From NCBI GenBank assembly GCA_947501105.1, contig CANMUP010000001.1, positions 310,001 through 374,000 of the forward strand: a DNA stretch of 64,000 nt. Direction: 5' to 3'. The notes beneath the pieces were generated by a model, which searched no databases, was not told the DNA's origin, and saw only the letters and a program-made list of their open reading frames with translations. Position numbers and translations under genes: made by a program. Numbering within the stretch: position 1 is the stretch's first letter; each line of letters begins with the position of its first letter. The DNA is from an uncultured Flaviramulus sp. (GTDB taxonomy: Bacteria > Bacteroidota > Bacteroidia > Flavobacteriales > Flavobacteriaceae). Positions 1-8,142 of this stretch are shown here, one piece after another.

Positions 1-579
1 CCAATCATCAATACAATTTGTTTTATAAGAGGGCATTCTGTTTTTTTGAAGATACTTAGGCACATAATGCGCTACAATACCTGAAAGCCTTCCTAATTGA
101 ATACCGTTTTGCTCTTTCAAAACAGGACTTCCTTGTAAAAAAATCATTTTACCGTCTACAAATTTTGCGTTTCCTGTCTCTTTAATATACATTAAAATAG
201 CATTCCTTGCAGCATCAACATGAGTAGGCATACTTTCTTTTGTGATAGGAATATATTTAGAGCCTGACGTTGTTCCAGATGTTTTAGCAAAATAAATAGG
301 TTTCCCTGTCCAAAGTATATTTTCTTCGCCTGCAACTACTTTTTCGACATAAGGTTTTAGCCCTTCGTAATCTCTAATAGGAACACGTTTTACAAAATCT
401 GAATGATTGTTTATACTTATAAAGTCGTGGTCTTTTCCAAATTCTGTTTCAGCCGCTTTGCTTATTAAATTTTGAAAAACTTTTTCTTGTGTTTCAATAG
501 GGTTGTTTGCCCATTTTTGAATACTCTTATAAACACGTTTTGCTAAGGATTTAGCGATAGCAGGTTTTAATGATAGCAT
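1..579 (-). CDS. GH3-family acyl-adenylating protein, N-terminal fragment
   Basis: The gene starts with ATG at 577-579 and runs off the left edge, so only about 193 N-terminal residues are visible. They resemble the bacterial GH3 auxin-responsive-promoter-like family, adenylating enzymes related to acyl-CoA synthetases. The nucleotide-binding loop is visible at about residues 99-113 (KTSGTTSGSKYIPIT). Family members activate a carboxylate with ATP; the substrate in Bacteroidetes is not established. The stop of the downstream M23 peptidase gene abuts this start codon, so the two are probably co-transcribed. Family confidence is good, function is inference. Confidence 0.85.
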   Translation of the reverse strand, partial: MLSLKPAIAKSLAKRVYKSIQKWANNPIETQEKVFQNLISKAAETEFGKDHDFISINNHSDFVKRVPIRDYEGLKPYVEKVVAGEENILWTGKPIYFAKTSGTTSGSKYIPITKESMPTHVDAARNAILMYIKETGNAKFVDGKMIFLQGSPVLKEQNGIQLGRLSGIVAHYVPKYLQKNRMPSYKTNCIDDW

Positions 580-1449
580 TTATTTAAAATCTATAAAGTT
601 TGTTGGATTAATTGGGTAACCATCGTTCCAAAGTTCGAAATGTAAATGTGGGCCTGTAGAAAGCTCTCCAGAATTCCCAGCAGTAGCAATTACTTCACCC
701 GCTTTTACCAAATCGCCTTGTGTTTTTGTCAAAGCCGCATTATGTTTGTAAACAGAAATCAACCCATAACTGTGCTCTATAATAATTACATGCCCCGTAC
801 TTGTTGTCCATTCTGCAAAAATTACAATACCGTCGGCAGTGGCTTTAATTGGCGCATCTTTAGCTACAACCACATCTACTGCGTAATGCTTTTCTTTAAG
901 GTTATAAGGCTCACTTATAGTGCCGTTTACTGGAGGAAACAATACAAAATTTGCAGCCGATGTAGCCGATTCGAATAAATTGTATTTATCTTCTTTATCC
1001 ACTTTTTGGCGTAATAGTGAATCTTCTAAATTTGGATTTAAATCTACTTCACTAATTTCAAGTTTGGCAGCCTCAATTATAGAGTCTTTATTAAAATCTG
1101 TAGCACTAACATCACCTTGCAATACTTTTTTAATTGAGGAATAATACCGCTCGTTCATAGAAATAACTTGTTGTAGCGAATCAGTTTTATAATTAAGTTC
1201 TATGGCTTTCTTTTTTAATTTAGTTGAAGAATATCCAGGAATGTACTCTCTAAGAGGTGTAAAAGCAATTAATGCATAAGTAGCACTTATTAAAAGAATA
1301 ACAGATATTGACGCTAATACAAATACGTTTAATCGTGTTAATTTAAAAGATAAGCGCTCCTCAAAAGTGTTTTCGTTTAGAATAACTAACCGATACTTAT
1401 CAAGAAGTTTTCGTTTTATTTTTTTAGATTCTTTTTTTTTGTCCTTCAT
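580..1449 (-). CDS. M23-family metallopeptidase, membrane anchored
   Basis: This 289-residue protein has a basic cytoplasmic start, one membrane segment at about 43-64, a short coiled region, and a C-terminal LytM/M23 domain. The zinc motifs are present: H188xxxD192 (HYAVD) and H268xH270 (HLHF), with H236 in the YKHN position of the accessory catalytic histidine. M23 enzymes cleave peptidoglycan cross-bridges or stem peptides in the periplasm. The layout matches flavobacterial cell-wall peptidases of this length. It ends directly at the start of the GH3-like gene, which suggests translational coupling. Confidence 0.92.
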   Translation of the reverse strand: MKDKKKESKKIKRKLLDKYRLVILNENTFEERLSFKLTRLNVFVLASISVILLISATYALIAFTPLREYIPGYSSTKLKKKAIELNYKTDSLQQVISMNERYYSSIKKVLQGDVSATDFNKDSIIEAAKLEISEVDLNPNLEDSLLRQKVDKEDKYNLFESATSAANFVLFPPVNGTISEPYNLKEKHYAVDVVVAKDAPIKATADGIVIFAEWTTSTGHVIIIEHSYGLISVYKHNAALTKTQGDLVKAGEVIATAGNSGELSTGPHLHFELWNDGYPINPTNFIDFK

Positions 1450-1539
1450 TTAAAAACAAAAATATATAAAATTATTGCAAGACATGATTCTCTTTATGCT
1501 AAAGTTATGCTTAAAACGAGATTATTAAACTTTAATTAT

Positions 1540-1547
1540 TAACTTTG
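1540..1547 (+). promoter_or_regulatory. Putative -7 element of the tatA promoter
   Basis: TAACTTTG matches the Bacteroidetes -7 consensus TAnnTTTG and lies 17 bases before the tatA start codon. I see no clear -33 TTG at the usual distance, so the call is tentative. Confidence 0.4.
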
Positions 1548-1564
1548 CTTTTAAATTTAATATT

Positions 1565-1765
1565 ATGAGTTTATATATATTGCCATTAGCAATTGGCCCA
1601 ATGCAAATAACATTGATTGTTGTTGCTGTTTTATTATTGTTTGGAGGTAAAAAAATACCAGAACTAATGCGTGGTCTTGGTAGTGGTATTAAGGAATTTA
1701 AAGATGCTACTAAAGAAGAAGATAAGCTGAAGGACGACAAGAAAAAAGACGATAAAAAAGAATAG
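1565..1765 (+). CDS. tatA: Sec-independent translocase subunit TatA/E
   Basis: A 66-residue protein with the TatA layout: a short N-terminus, one membrane helix at about 11-27, the hinge and amphipathic helix starting FGGKKIPEL (26-34), and a charged Lys/Asp/Glu tail. TatA forms the pore of the twin-arginine pathway that exports folded proteins. It stands alone, with divergent or convergent neighbours; tatB and tatC are not in the window. Likely Tat clients here are the glycoside-hydrolase-like lipoprotein at 22.8 kb and possibly the dioxygenase at 30.7 kb. Length and motif agree with the family. Confidence 0.95.
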   Translation: MSLYILPLAIGPMQITLIVVAVLLLFGGKKIPELMRGLGSGIKEFKDATKEEDKLKDDKKKDDKKE

Positions 1766-1784
1766 AAGTATATTTTTTTAAATA

Positions 1785-1812
1785 AAAACCAGCACAATGT
1801 GCTGGTTTTTTT
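1785..1812. terminator. Bidirectional intrinsic terminator between tatA and the DUF4837 gene
   Basis: A perfect 11-bp stem (AAAACCAGCAC / GTGCTGGTTTT) with a 3-base loop, followed by a T run on plus and preceded by an A run. It sits between convergent genes and can serve both. Confidence 0.9.
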
Positions 1813-1840
1813 GTGTTCAATTATAAGTAAGCAAGTCTTT

Positions 1841-2848
1841 TTAATTTATTTTAATAGATTTAATAATAGCTTCAAGCTCGAACATATAGCCCCTTTTCTC
1901 TACGGATGGAGCAAAAACAAAACCTTCTGCAATAACCCACCTGTTATTAATTTTGTCTTCAATAGCGTAATTCACAAAAGGTCCTGCCATAACTGCGCCT
2001 TCCTTTAAATCCCAAAGACCTTTAGTTTCTAGCGCTGGCTTATTATCTAAAATAGTTTCAGAATTAAATGGTGTATAGGCATTTTCGGTACCCATATAAG
2101 ACCCCTCTATAGCTCCTTCAATAAATTTTTTCCCTATTGAATCTCTTATTTTAACGATTTGACTTACCAAGGTTGAGTCTTTATTAATAGTGTTTAAAGG
2201 CACTTGATATAACAATACATTTAAATCTCCTGAAACATTTGAGCTAGCTTTAAACTCTTTTTTTATCCAAAAAAACTTATCTTCTTTCGCGGCTATTGTT
2301 TTTACAATTCTATATGCTGTTGGAAAATTAATCTCTAATCCTAAGTTTTCCTGGAGAACTTTAGTGTTATAAAGTGATTTTTTTATAAGGCGTTGTTTTT
2401 CAGTTAATTCTGTATTATTAAATTCATTAGTGATTTTTTCTGCATTTTCTTTAAGCAATTCAATAACATCACTTTTTGTTTTTCCAGAAACTACAATAAC
2501 TTTTTGTGGTTGCGCATATACGTTTTTTGCAATCTTAAATGCTGGTTCTTTGCCTAATTCAATTTTTAAAATGGTTCTGTTCTTTGTTACAAATCCAGAA
2601 AAAACTGAGGACGGTATTTGGTTTATTTTAAACATAGGTTCATCTTGCGGTAAACCATAAATAGGAGCAGAAAGTACATTCCTAATAGCTTCTCCTATAC
2701 TACCATTCCACAAATCGTTGCTTACCACAACCGATATGTTATTTACTATTCCTGATGAATCAAAAAGTATTCTTTGGTTTGACGATTTTTTGTCTCCGCA
2801 AGCAGTTAATAGTATTAGTGCTAATGTTGTTAAAAGAAAATTACGCAT
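1841..2848 (-). CDS. DUF4837 family lipoprotein
   Basis: 335 residues with a lipoprotein signal ending LLTAC (Cys17), so it is probably anchored in a membrane and faces the periplasm or surface. The body matches the DUF4837 family, found almost only in Bacteroidetes and of unknown function; it has repeated aligned alpha/beta-like segments and a conserved C-terminus (GYMFELEAIIKSI). It lies just downstream of the MltD-like gene (25 bp gap), so it may be transcribed with it and act in the envelope. No catalytic motif is apparent. Confidence 0.85.
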   Translation of the reverse strand: MRNFLLTTLALILLTACGDKKSSNQRILFDSSGIVNNISVVVSNDLWNGSIGEAIRNVLSAPIYGLPQDEPMFKINQIPSSVFSGFVTKNRTILKIELGKEPAFKIAKNVYAQPQKVIVVSGKTKSDVIELLKENAEKITNEFNNTELTEKQRLIKKSLYNTKVLQENLGLEINFPTAYRIVKTIAAKEDKFFWIKKEFKASSNVSGDLNVLLYQVPLNTINKDSTLVSQIVKIRDSIGKKFIEGAIEGSYMGTENAYTPFNSETILDNKPALETKGLWDLKEGAVMAGPFVNYAIEDKINNRWVIAEGFVFAPSVEKRGYMFELEAIIKSIKIN

Positions 2849-2873
2849 AATAAAGTTTTGGTTTTTTAGGAAC

Positions 2874-4427
2874 TTATCCTTTTGATATTTTAAGTTTCAT
2901 TCCTGGTTTTAATTTACTACCACTAATATCGTTCCAATCTTTAATATTTTGAACAGAAACTCCTGGAAATTTTTGAGCGATACTCCAAAGTGAATCTCCA
3001 CTTTTTACAATATAGGTAGTTATATTCCCAGAAATTGGCTTTGTTTTTGTTGTTTTGTTTACTGGTGAAACACTAGCAACATAAGGTTTTCTAGGGTAAA
3101 TTGTTAATCGTTGTCCAATTCTTAAATTATTACTTCTTAGTCCATTCCACCTTTTTATTTGACTTACCCGAACTCCATATTTTCTGGAAATCTTACCTAA
3201 ATAATCGCCAGATCTTACTCTATATCTTATTCTATCATTTGCATTAAAAAATTGAGGTAGCGGTTTTTCTCGTTTTGCAAACTCTTCTTTAGCAAAAGTG
3301 TAAATTTTGTCTTCGTTATTTACAAAACTACCAACTACATCTCTCGGTAGTCGCAACACGTAATTTTCTTTTTCAATAAAAGGAATAATGTCTAATTTGT
3401 ATGAAGGGTTTAAAAACTGCAACTCTTCAATTGGCGTGCCAGTAACTTCTGAAACTTGATCGAGTGTTATCATGTGTTTTACTCTAACCGTATCTGTTTC
3501 AACTAATGCAAATTCTGGTTTAATCTTTTCAAATCCATGAGCTTCAGCATATTCAAAAATATACATATTAGCTAAAAATGCTGGTAAATAACCTGCTGTT
3601 TCTCGAGGTAAATTGTGTCTAATATTCCAATAGTTTTGATATCCGCCAGAGCGCCTTATCGCTTTGGTTACATTACCTGGTCCAGAGTTATACGCTGCCA
3701 AGGCTAAGTCCCAATCGCCAAAAATTTTATATAATCTAGATAAATACTTTGCTGCAGCTTCAGTAGATTTTATGGGGTCACTACGTTCATCAACATAACT
3801 ACTTACATCCAATCCGTACTCCTTACCAGTGCCGAACATAAATTGCCATAACCCAGTTGCACCAACTCTAGATTTGGCTCTAGGTTTTAATGCTGACTCT
3901 ACAATGGCTAAATATTTTATTTCTAACGGGATATTGTGATTATCTAACTCGCGCTCGAACATAGGGAAGTAAAACGCACTCAAAGTCATTAACTTTTGCA
4001 AATGTTTTCTGCGTCGCTTTAAATATGATTTTATAACACTTTCTAATGCTGGATTGTATTCTACGTTAAAAGGTGTTCTAGCATCTAGTTCTTTTAAGCG
4101 TTTTTTAAGTGTGTCTGTTGGTAGTTCTGGATAATCAACTGGCTCAAAAGTAAGTTCTGTAACCGATTTGTAAATCGTATCAAAAAGATTGTTACTGTAT
4201 AATTCCTCAAGCCACTTTTCATCTAATTTCGCAGCAAATTCTAGATCTTCTAATTTTTTAGTTGAAGTACTATCTTTTTCCGCTTCAATCTTTTTTATAG
4301 TAAGATTTTGTCCGTCGATTATAGAATCTTTAACGGGTTCTTTGTAAGATATAATTGAATCTTGTGTTTGCGATAAACAAACTCCAAGACCTAAAAAAAA
4401 GTATATTATAAAAAATCGAAAAGCCAT
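2874..4427 (-). CDS. MltD-like lytic transglycosylase with two LysM domains
   Basis: 517 residues. A signal peptide (to about residue 20) is followed by a spacer, then an SLT (family 1) domain from about 150 to 300. The catalytic glutamate lies in IVESALKPRAKS (about E177), and the GATGLWQFM and AYNSGPGNV motifs are typical of the fold. Two C-terminal LysM modules (about 398-444 and 469-517) bind peptidoglycan. Such enzymes cut the glycan strand in the periplasm to give anhydromuropeptides. Domain order matches MltD. It sits between pgk and the DUF4837 lipoprotein on the same strand. Confidence 0.93.
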   Translation of the reverse strand: MAFRFFIIYFFLGLGVCLSQTQDSIISYKEPVKDSIIDGQNLTIKKIEAEKDSTSTKKLEDLEFAAKLDEKWLEELYSNNLFDTIYKSVTELTFEPVDYPELPTDTLKKRLKELDARTPFNVEYNPALESVIKSYLKRRRKHLQKLMTLSAFYFPMFERELDNHNIPLEIKYLAIVESALKPRAKSRVGATGLWQFMFGTGKEYGLDVSSYVDERSDPIKSTEAAAKYLSRLYKIFGDWDLALAAYNSGPGNVTKAIRRSGGYQNYWNIRHNLPRETAGYLPAFLANMYIFEYAEAHGFEKIKPEFALVETDTVRVKHMITLDQVSEVTGTPIEELQFLNPSYKLDIIPFIEKENYVLRLPRDVVGSFVNNEDKIYTFAKEEFAKREKPLPQFFNANDRIRYRVRSGDYLGKISRKYGVRVSQIKRWNGLRSNNLRIGQRLTIYPRKPYVASVSPVNKTTKTKPISGNITTYIVKSGDSLWSIAQKFPGVSVQNIKDWNDISGSKLKPGMKLKISKG

Positions 4428-4506
4428 AAAATCTATTCAGTTGGTTATTGAACGACAGTATGGCTAAAATCGTATTTTTTAAGCGAATTTGAAAACTTAA
4501 TTAAGT

Positions 4507-5694
4507 TTATTCTAAAATTGCCGCAATCCCAGGGAGTGTTTTCCCTTCTAAACTTTCAAGCATTGCGCCTCCACCTGTACTTACATAGCTCACTTTATCT
4601 TGAAAACCAAACTGCTTTACAGCAGCTACAGAATCACCTCCGCCAACTAAAGAAAATGCACCATTTTTAGTAGCTTCTGCAATAGAATTCCCTAGCTCAA
4701 TCGTACCGTTTGCAAAGTTTTCCATTTCAAAAACACCTAGAGGTCCATTCCAAAGTATAGTTTTACTTTGCGCAACTACATTATGGAAAATTTCTTTTGA
4801 TTTTGGTCCAGCATCTAAACCTTGCCAACCTTCAGGAATTTCAGCAACATTAACAATCTGGGTCTCAGCATCATTACTAAATGAGCTGGCTGCAATTACA
4901 TCAACAGGTAAATGTATCTGAACATTTTTAGCCTTTGCTTGGTTTAATATCTCTAAAGCCAAAGACATTTTATCGTCTTCACAAATAGAATCTCCTATTT
5001 TTCCACCTTGCGCTTTTATAAAAGTAAATGTCATTCCACCACCAATGATTAAATGATCAACTTTATCTAAAATATTCTCAATAATGGTAATTTTAGAAGA
5101 CACTTTAGCACCGCCTAAAACGGCTAAAACCGGTTTTTCTCCAATTTCCATAACTTTTTTAATGCTTTCAATTTCTTGAGCTAATAAGTTTCCAAAGCAT
5201 TTTTTATCTTGAAAAAATTGAGCAACTATAGTTGTTGAAGCATGTGCTCTGTGTGCTGTTCCAAAAGCATCATTAACGTAAATATCTCCTAGTTTTGATA
5301 ACTTTTCAGCAAACACTACGTCTCCTGCTGTTTCTTCTTTATAATAGCGCAAGTTTTCTAACAATAAAATTTGTCCAGGTTGCAAGTTCGTTGCTGCAGT
5401 TTCAGCTGCTTCTCCAATACAATCTGAAACAAACTTAACTTCTACGCCTAAAACATCTTCAACTTTATCTGCAATATGCTTTAATGAAAACTCATCTTGA
5501 AACCCTTTTGGGCGACCTAAATGCGACATTAATATACAGCTTCCTCCATCTTCTAAAATTTTAATGATTGTTGGTTTAGCAGATACTATTCTGGTAGCAT
5601 CAGTTACCTCAAAATCTTCATTTAAAGGCACGTTAAAATCTACTCGAATTAATGCTTTTTTGTTTTCAAAATTAAAGTCATTTAAAGTTTTCAT
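4507..5694 (-). CDS. pgk: Phosphoglycerate kinase
   Basis: Cytosolic glycolytic enzyme that transfers phosphate from 1,3-bisphosphoglycerate to ADP. The N-terminal RVDFNVPL, the central GGAKVSSKI and the C-terminal [13 protein letters not shown] motifs are all present. The open frame extends 17 codons upstream to 5745, but the ATG at 5692-5694 (MKTLNDFNF) gives 395 residues, the normal length, so I chose it. A TACATTTG element lies upstream. Neighbours on the same strand are functionally unrelated. Confidence 0.97.
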   Translation of the reverse strand: MKTLNDFNFENKKALIRVDFNVPLNEDFEVTDATRIVSAKPTIIKILEDGGSCILMSHLGRPKGFQDEFSLKHIADKVEDVLGVEVKFVSDCIGEAAETAATNLQPGQILLLENLRYYKEETAGDVVFAEKLSKLGDIYVNDAFGTAHRAHASTTIVAQFFQDKKCFGNLLAQEIESIKKVMEIGEKPVLAVLGGAKVSSKITIIENILDKVDHLIIGGGMTFTFIKAQGGKIGDSICEDDKMSLALEILNQAKAKNVQIHLPVDVIAASSFSNDAETQIVNVAEIPEGWQGLDAGPKSKEIFHNVVAQSKTILWNGPLGVFEMENFANGTIELGNSIAEATKNGAFSLVGGGDSVAAVKQFGFQDKVSYVSTGGGAMLESLEGKTLPGIAAILE

Positions 5695-5732
5695 TTGTAT
5701 GTGTTTATAGTGAAATACTAGCTTTTGTTGTA

Positions 5733-5740
5733 CAAATGTA
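5733..5740 (-). promoter_or_regulatory. pgk: Putative -7 element of the pgk promoter
   Basis: On the minus strand this reads TACATTTG, a match to TAnnTTTG, 38 bases before the chosen pgk start. Its position supports the start at 5694, because the longer frame would begin upstream of the promoter. No convincing -33 TTG is seen. Confidence 0.5.
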
Positions 5741-5821
5741 CTCAATTAAATAGAGGTATAAAACGTGTTTTTTTACGAAAACGTTTGAGAAAGAAAAGAT
5801 TTTTAAAAACTTCTTTTCTTT

Positions 5822-6883
5822 TTAATTTTTTAAGGAAAAACCAGAGTCTATTAGAAGTACAAGTTCTTTTATGCTTTCTGATACGTTGGCTTTAAGTTTC
5901 GATTTTAATATGGGCTTCATGAATATTCCAAAAGGCTTAAAATCTGCAAAAACCTCAATATTTAATTTTGTGTATCCTGCTTCTGTTTCTTCTAAAACAA
6001 AATAGCTGTCCATTTGTTTAGTGAACGGGACACTGGTTGTAGATTCGCCATATACTAGTTGATGCTTTTTTACTTTTTTTGAGACTGTAGTTTGTATAAC
6101 ATCATCATTTTTATTGAACAAACACTTGTGCTTTTCTCCTATACGATTTACCTTATTTTTTTCGTACTCCATTTTATCAACACCTTTTGTCCAAAGCAAC
6201 CTGTAATCAAAATTACTTATAACTTCATACAAATCGTTAATTGGGAGTTTTATAATTTCTGTTTCATCAAATAATTTGTGCTTTGGCACATTATCTGGAA
6301 TAGGGCTTATTTCAGGAATTTTTTCTTTTAAATGCTTAAGAGGGTTATAAGTAAAACTTATCTCACCAAAATCGTATGTTGCGGTTATTGTTTTTTCTGA
6401 GTTACCTATTATTGCTTTTATATTTTCAGTTAGAATAGCATACTCATCTATTGGTACTTCGTTTTTAAGCAGGCGATGTACTTTTATTACATTACTTCCG
6501 TATGGTTTTTTAGACTCCTTTACTGTTATAAACTCAATCTCACCATAGTGTACTACAAATTTCAGCTTTAAATTATACGCAGAAGAACATGCTCCACAAT
6601 GACAAATGCGTTGATGCTCATAGCGTTTTAAATGCGTATGAAACGCTACATACATTGTTTCTATTTGTTGCTCTATTATAGAAACATCAACCTTGTCTTC
6701 TATTTTATATAAAAAAAGAGCATCGCCTTCAATTTCAGCTAATTCTAAACCTGAAGTATTACTATCGATTAACAATTCCAATAGCTCAGAAATAATATGA
6801 CGGCTATGGCTTATTGCCGTATGGTGCACAAATTCGGTGAAGCCAGAAATATCTGGAATAAAAAGAATAGCGTTTTGTACCAT
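5822..6883 (-). CDS. DUF2652 protein (cyclase-like N-terminus, SRPBCC-like C-terminus)
   Basis: 353 residues. The N-terminal part (ILFIPDISGFTEFV ... EIEGDALFLYK) resembles class III nucleotidyl cyclase folds and matches DUF2652. A cysteine cluster (CHCGACSS, about residues 94-101) lies between the halves and could bind metal. The C-terminal third (from about 200) looks like an SRPBCC/START-type ligand-binding domain. I cannot show that the metal-binding aspartates of true cyclases are all kept, so enzyme activity is open. It is divergent from the delta-prime gene, with 98 bp between the start codons. Confidence 0.8.
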   Translation of the reverse strand: MVQNAILFIPDISGFTEFVHHTAISHSRHIISELLELLIDSNTSGLELAEIEGDALFLYKIEDKVDVSIIEQQIETMYVAFHTHLKRYEHQRICHCGACSSAYNLKLKFVVHYGEIEFITVKESKKPYGSNVIKVHRLLKNEVPIDEYAILTENIKAIIGNSEKTITATYDFGEISFTYNPLKHLKEKIPEISPIPDNVPKHKLFDETEIIKLPINDLYEVISNFDYRLLWTKGVDKMEYEKNKVNRIGEKHKCLFNKNDDVIQTTVSKKVKKHQLVYGESTTSVPFTKQMDSYFVLEETEAGYTKLNIEVFADFKPFGIFMKPILKSKLKANVSESIKELVLLIDSGFSLKN

Positions 6884-6981
6884 TTATTGAATTGTTAACA
6901 GTTGTTTATCCTATAAAAATAAGTCGATTTATCTTTAATTTATTACAACATAATGTTAAAAACATAAGTTATATTTGTTTG

Positions 6982-8136
6982 ATGCTTTTTGAAGATATTT
7001 TAGGTCAGAATCATATTAAAAACCATTTAACGCAAAGTGTTGATAATGGCAGAATACCACATGCCCAGTTATTTGTGGGTAACGAGGGCTGTGGAGCATT
7101 ACCTATGGCGATTGCTTACGCGCAATATATTTTGTGCTCTAATTCTGGTGGAGAAAACAGCTCTGGAAACGAGGCTTGTAACCTAAAGTTTAAAAACTTT
7201 TCACACCCTGATTTACATTTCGCCTTTCCTGTTACAACAAGCGATAAAGTTAAGAGTAAACCTGTATCTAGTTTTTATTTAGAAGAGTGGCGCCAATTGC
7301 TGAAAGAACAGCCTTATGGAAATTTATTTGACTGGTATAAATTACTTGGAGTTGACAATAAACAAGGACAGATTGGGGTTGATGAGGCGCATGAAGTTGT
7401 AAAATCATTAACGCTAAAACCTTATGAAGGTGGCTATAAGGTGATGCTTATTTGGATGGCAGAAAAAATGAATACAGCCTGTGCTAACAAACTTTTAAAA
7501 CTTATTGAAGAACCACCAAACAAAACGGTTTTTCTTTTAGTTGCTGAAGACGAAGAGCAAATAATTAATACTATAAAATCGCGTTGCCAAGTTTTACACT
7601 TTCCGCCATTAGCAGAAGATGTTATAAAAAATGCTTTAATTAAAAGCTATGGCTTAGAGCTTTCTGTGGCAACAAAGATTGCACATCAATCCAACGGAAA
7701 TTATAATAAAGCTTGCGATTTAGTATATCAAGATTCTGAAGATATACAATTTGAAACCTGGTTTGTTTTCTGGATTCGTAGTGCTTTTAAAGCAAAAGGG
7801 AATAAAGCTGCAATTCATGACCTTATTTCTTGGAGTGAAGATATAGCAAAAACTGGCCGTGAAACTCAAAAACAGTTTCTTAATTTTTGTTTAGACTTTT
7901 TTCGTCAAGCTTTACTATTAAATTATAACGCTACAGATTTGGTGTTCCTAGAGCCTAAAACAGAAAAGTTTAAACTGGAGAACTTTGCGCCTTTTGTTCA
8001 TGGGAATAACATTTTAGAAATTAGTGATGAACTACAAAATGCCATTTACCACATTGAACGTAATGGGAATTCTAAAATTATTTTAACAGATTTATCTATT
8101 AAACTTACTAGATTACTTCATAAAAAACCTGCATAG
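6982..8136 (+). CDS. holB: DNA polymerase III subunit delta-prime
   Basis: Part of the clamp-loader complex. The ATG at 6982 (MLFEDILGQNHIKNHL) is preferred over the upstream in-frame ATG at 6892, since it gives the usual N-terminus and 384 residues. The loader fold is recognisable: PHAQLFVGNEGCGALP is a degenerate P-loop without the GKT lysine, as expected for delta-prime, and KLLKLIEEPP plus the sensor-1-like TIKSRC segment follow. The gene converges on the TonB receptor gene with only 6 bases between stop codons and no obvious terminator. Confidence 0.92.
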   Translation: MLFEDILGQNHIKNHLTQSVDNGRIPHAQLFVGNEGCGALPMAIAYAQYILCSNSGGENSSGNEACNLKFKNFSHPDLHFAFPVTTSDKVKSKPVSSFYLEEWRQLLKEQPYGNLFDWYKLLGVDNKQGQIGVDEAHEVVKSLTLKPYEGGYKVMLIWMAEKMNTACANKLLKLIEEPPNKTVFLLVAEDEEQIINTIKSRCQVLHFPPLAEDVIKNALIKSYGLELSVATKIAHQSNGNYNKACDLVYQDSEDIQFETWFVFWIRSAFKAKGNKAAIHDLISWSEDIAKTGRETQKQFLNFCLDFFRQALLLNYNATDLVFLEPKTEKFKLENFAPFVHGNNILEISDELQNAIYHIERNGNSKIILTDLSIKLTRLLHKKPA

Positions 8137-8142
8137 TAACGT

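Noticed and set aside
5790-5821. AT-rich inverted repeat (AAAGAAAAGA / TCTTTTCTTT) downstream of the DUF2652 gene
   Set aside because: The stem is mostly A-T pairs and no T run follows on the minus strand, so a terminator is not convincing.
6970-6977. TATATTTG element before the delta-prime gene
   Set aside because: It is 4 bases from the ATG, which would demand a leaderless message, and has no -33 partner; probably chance in AT-rich DNA.
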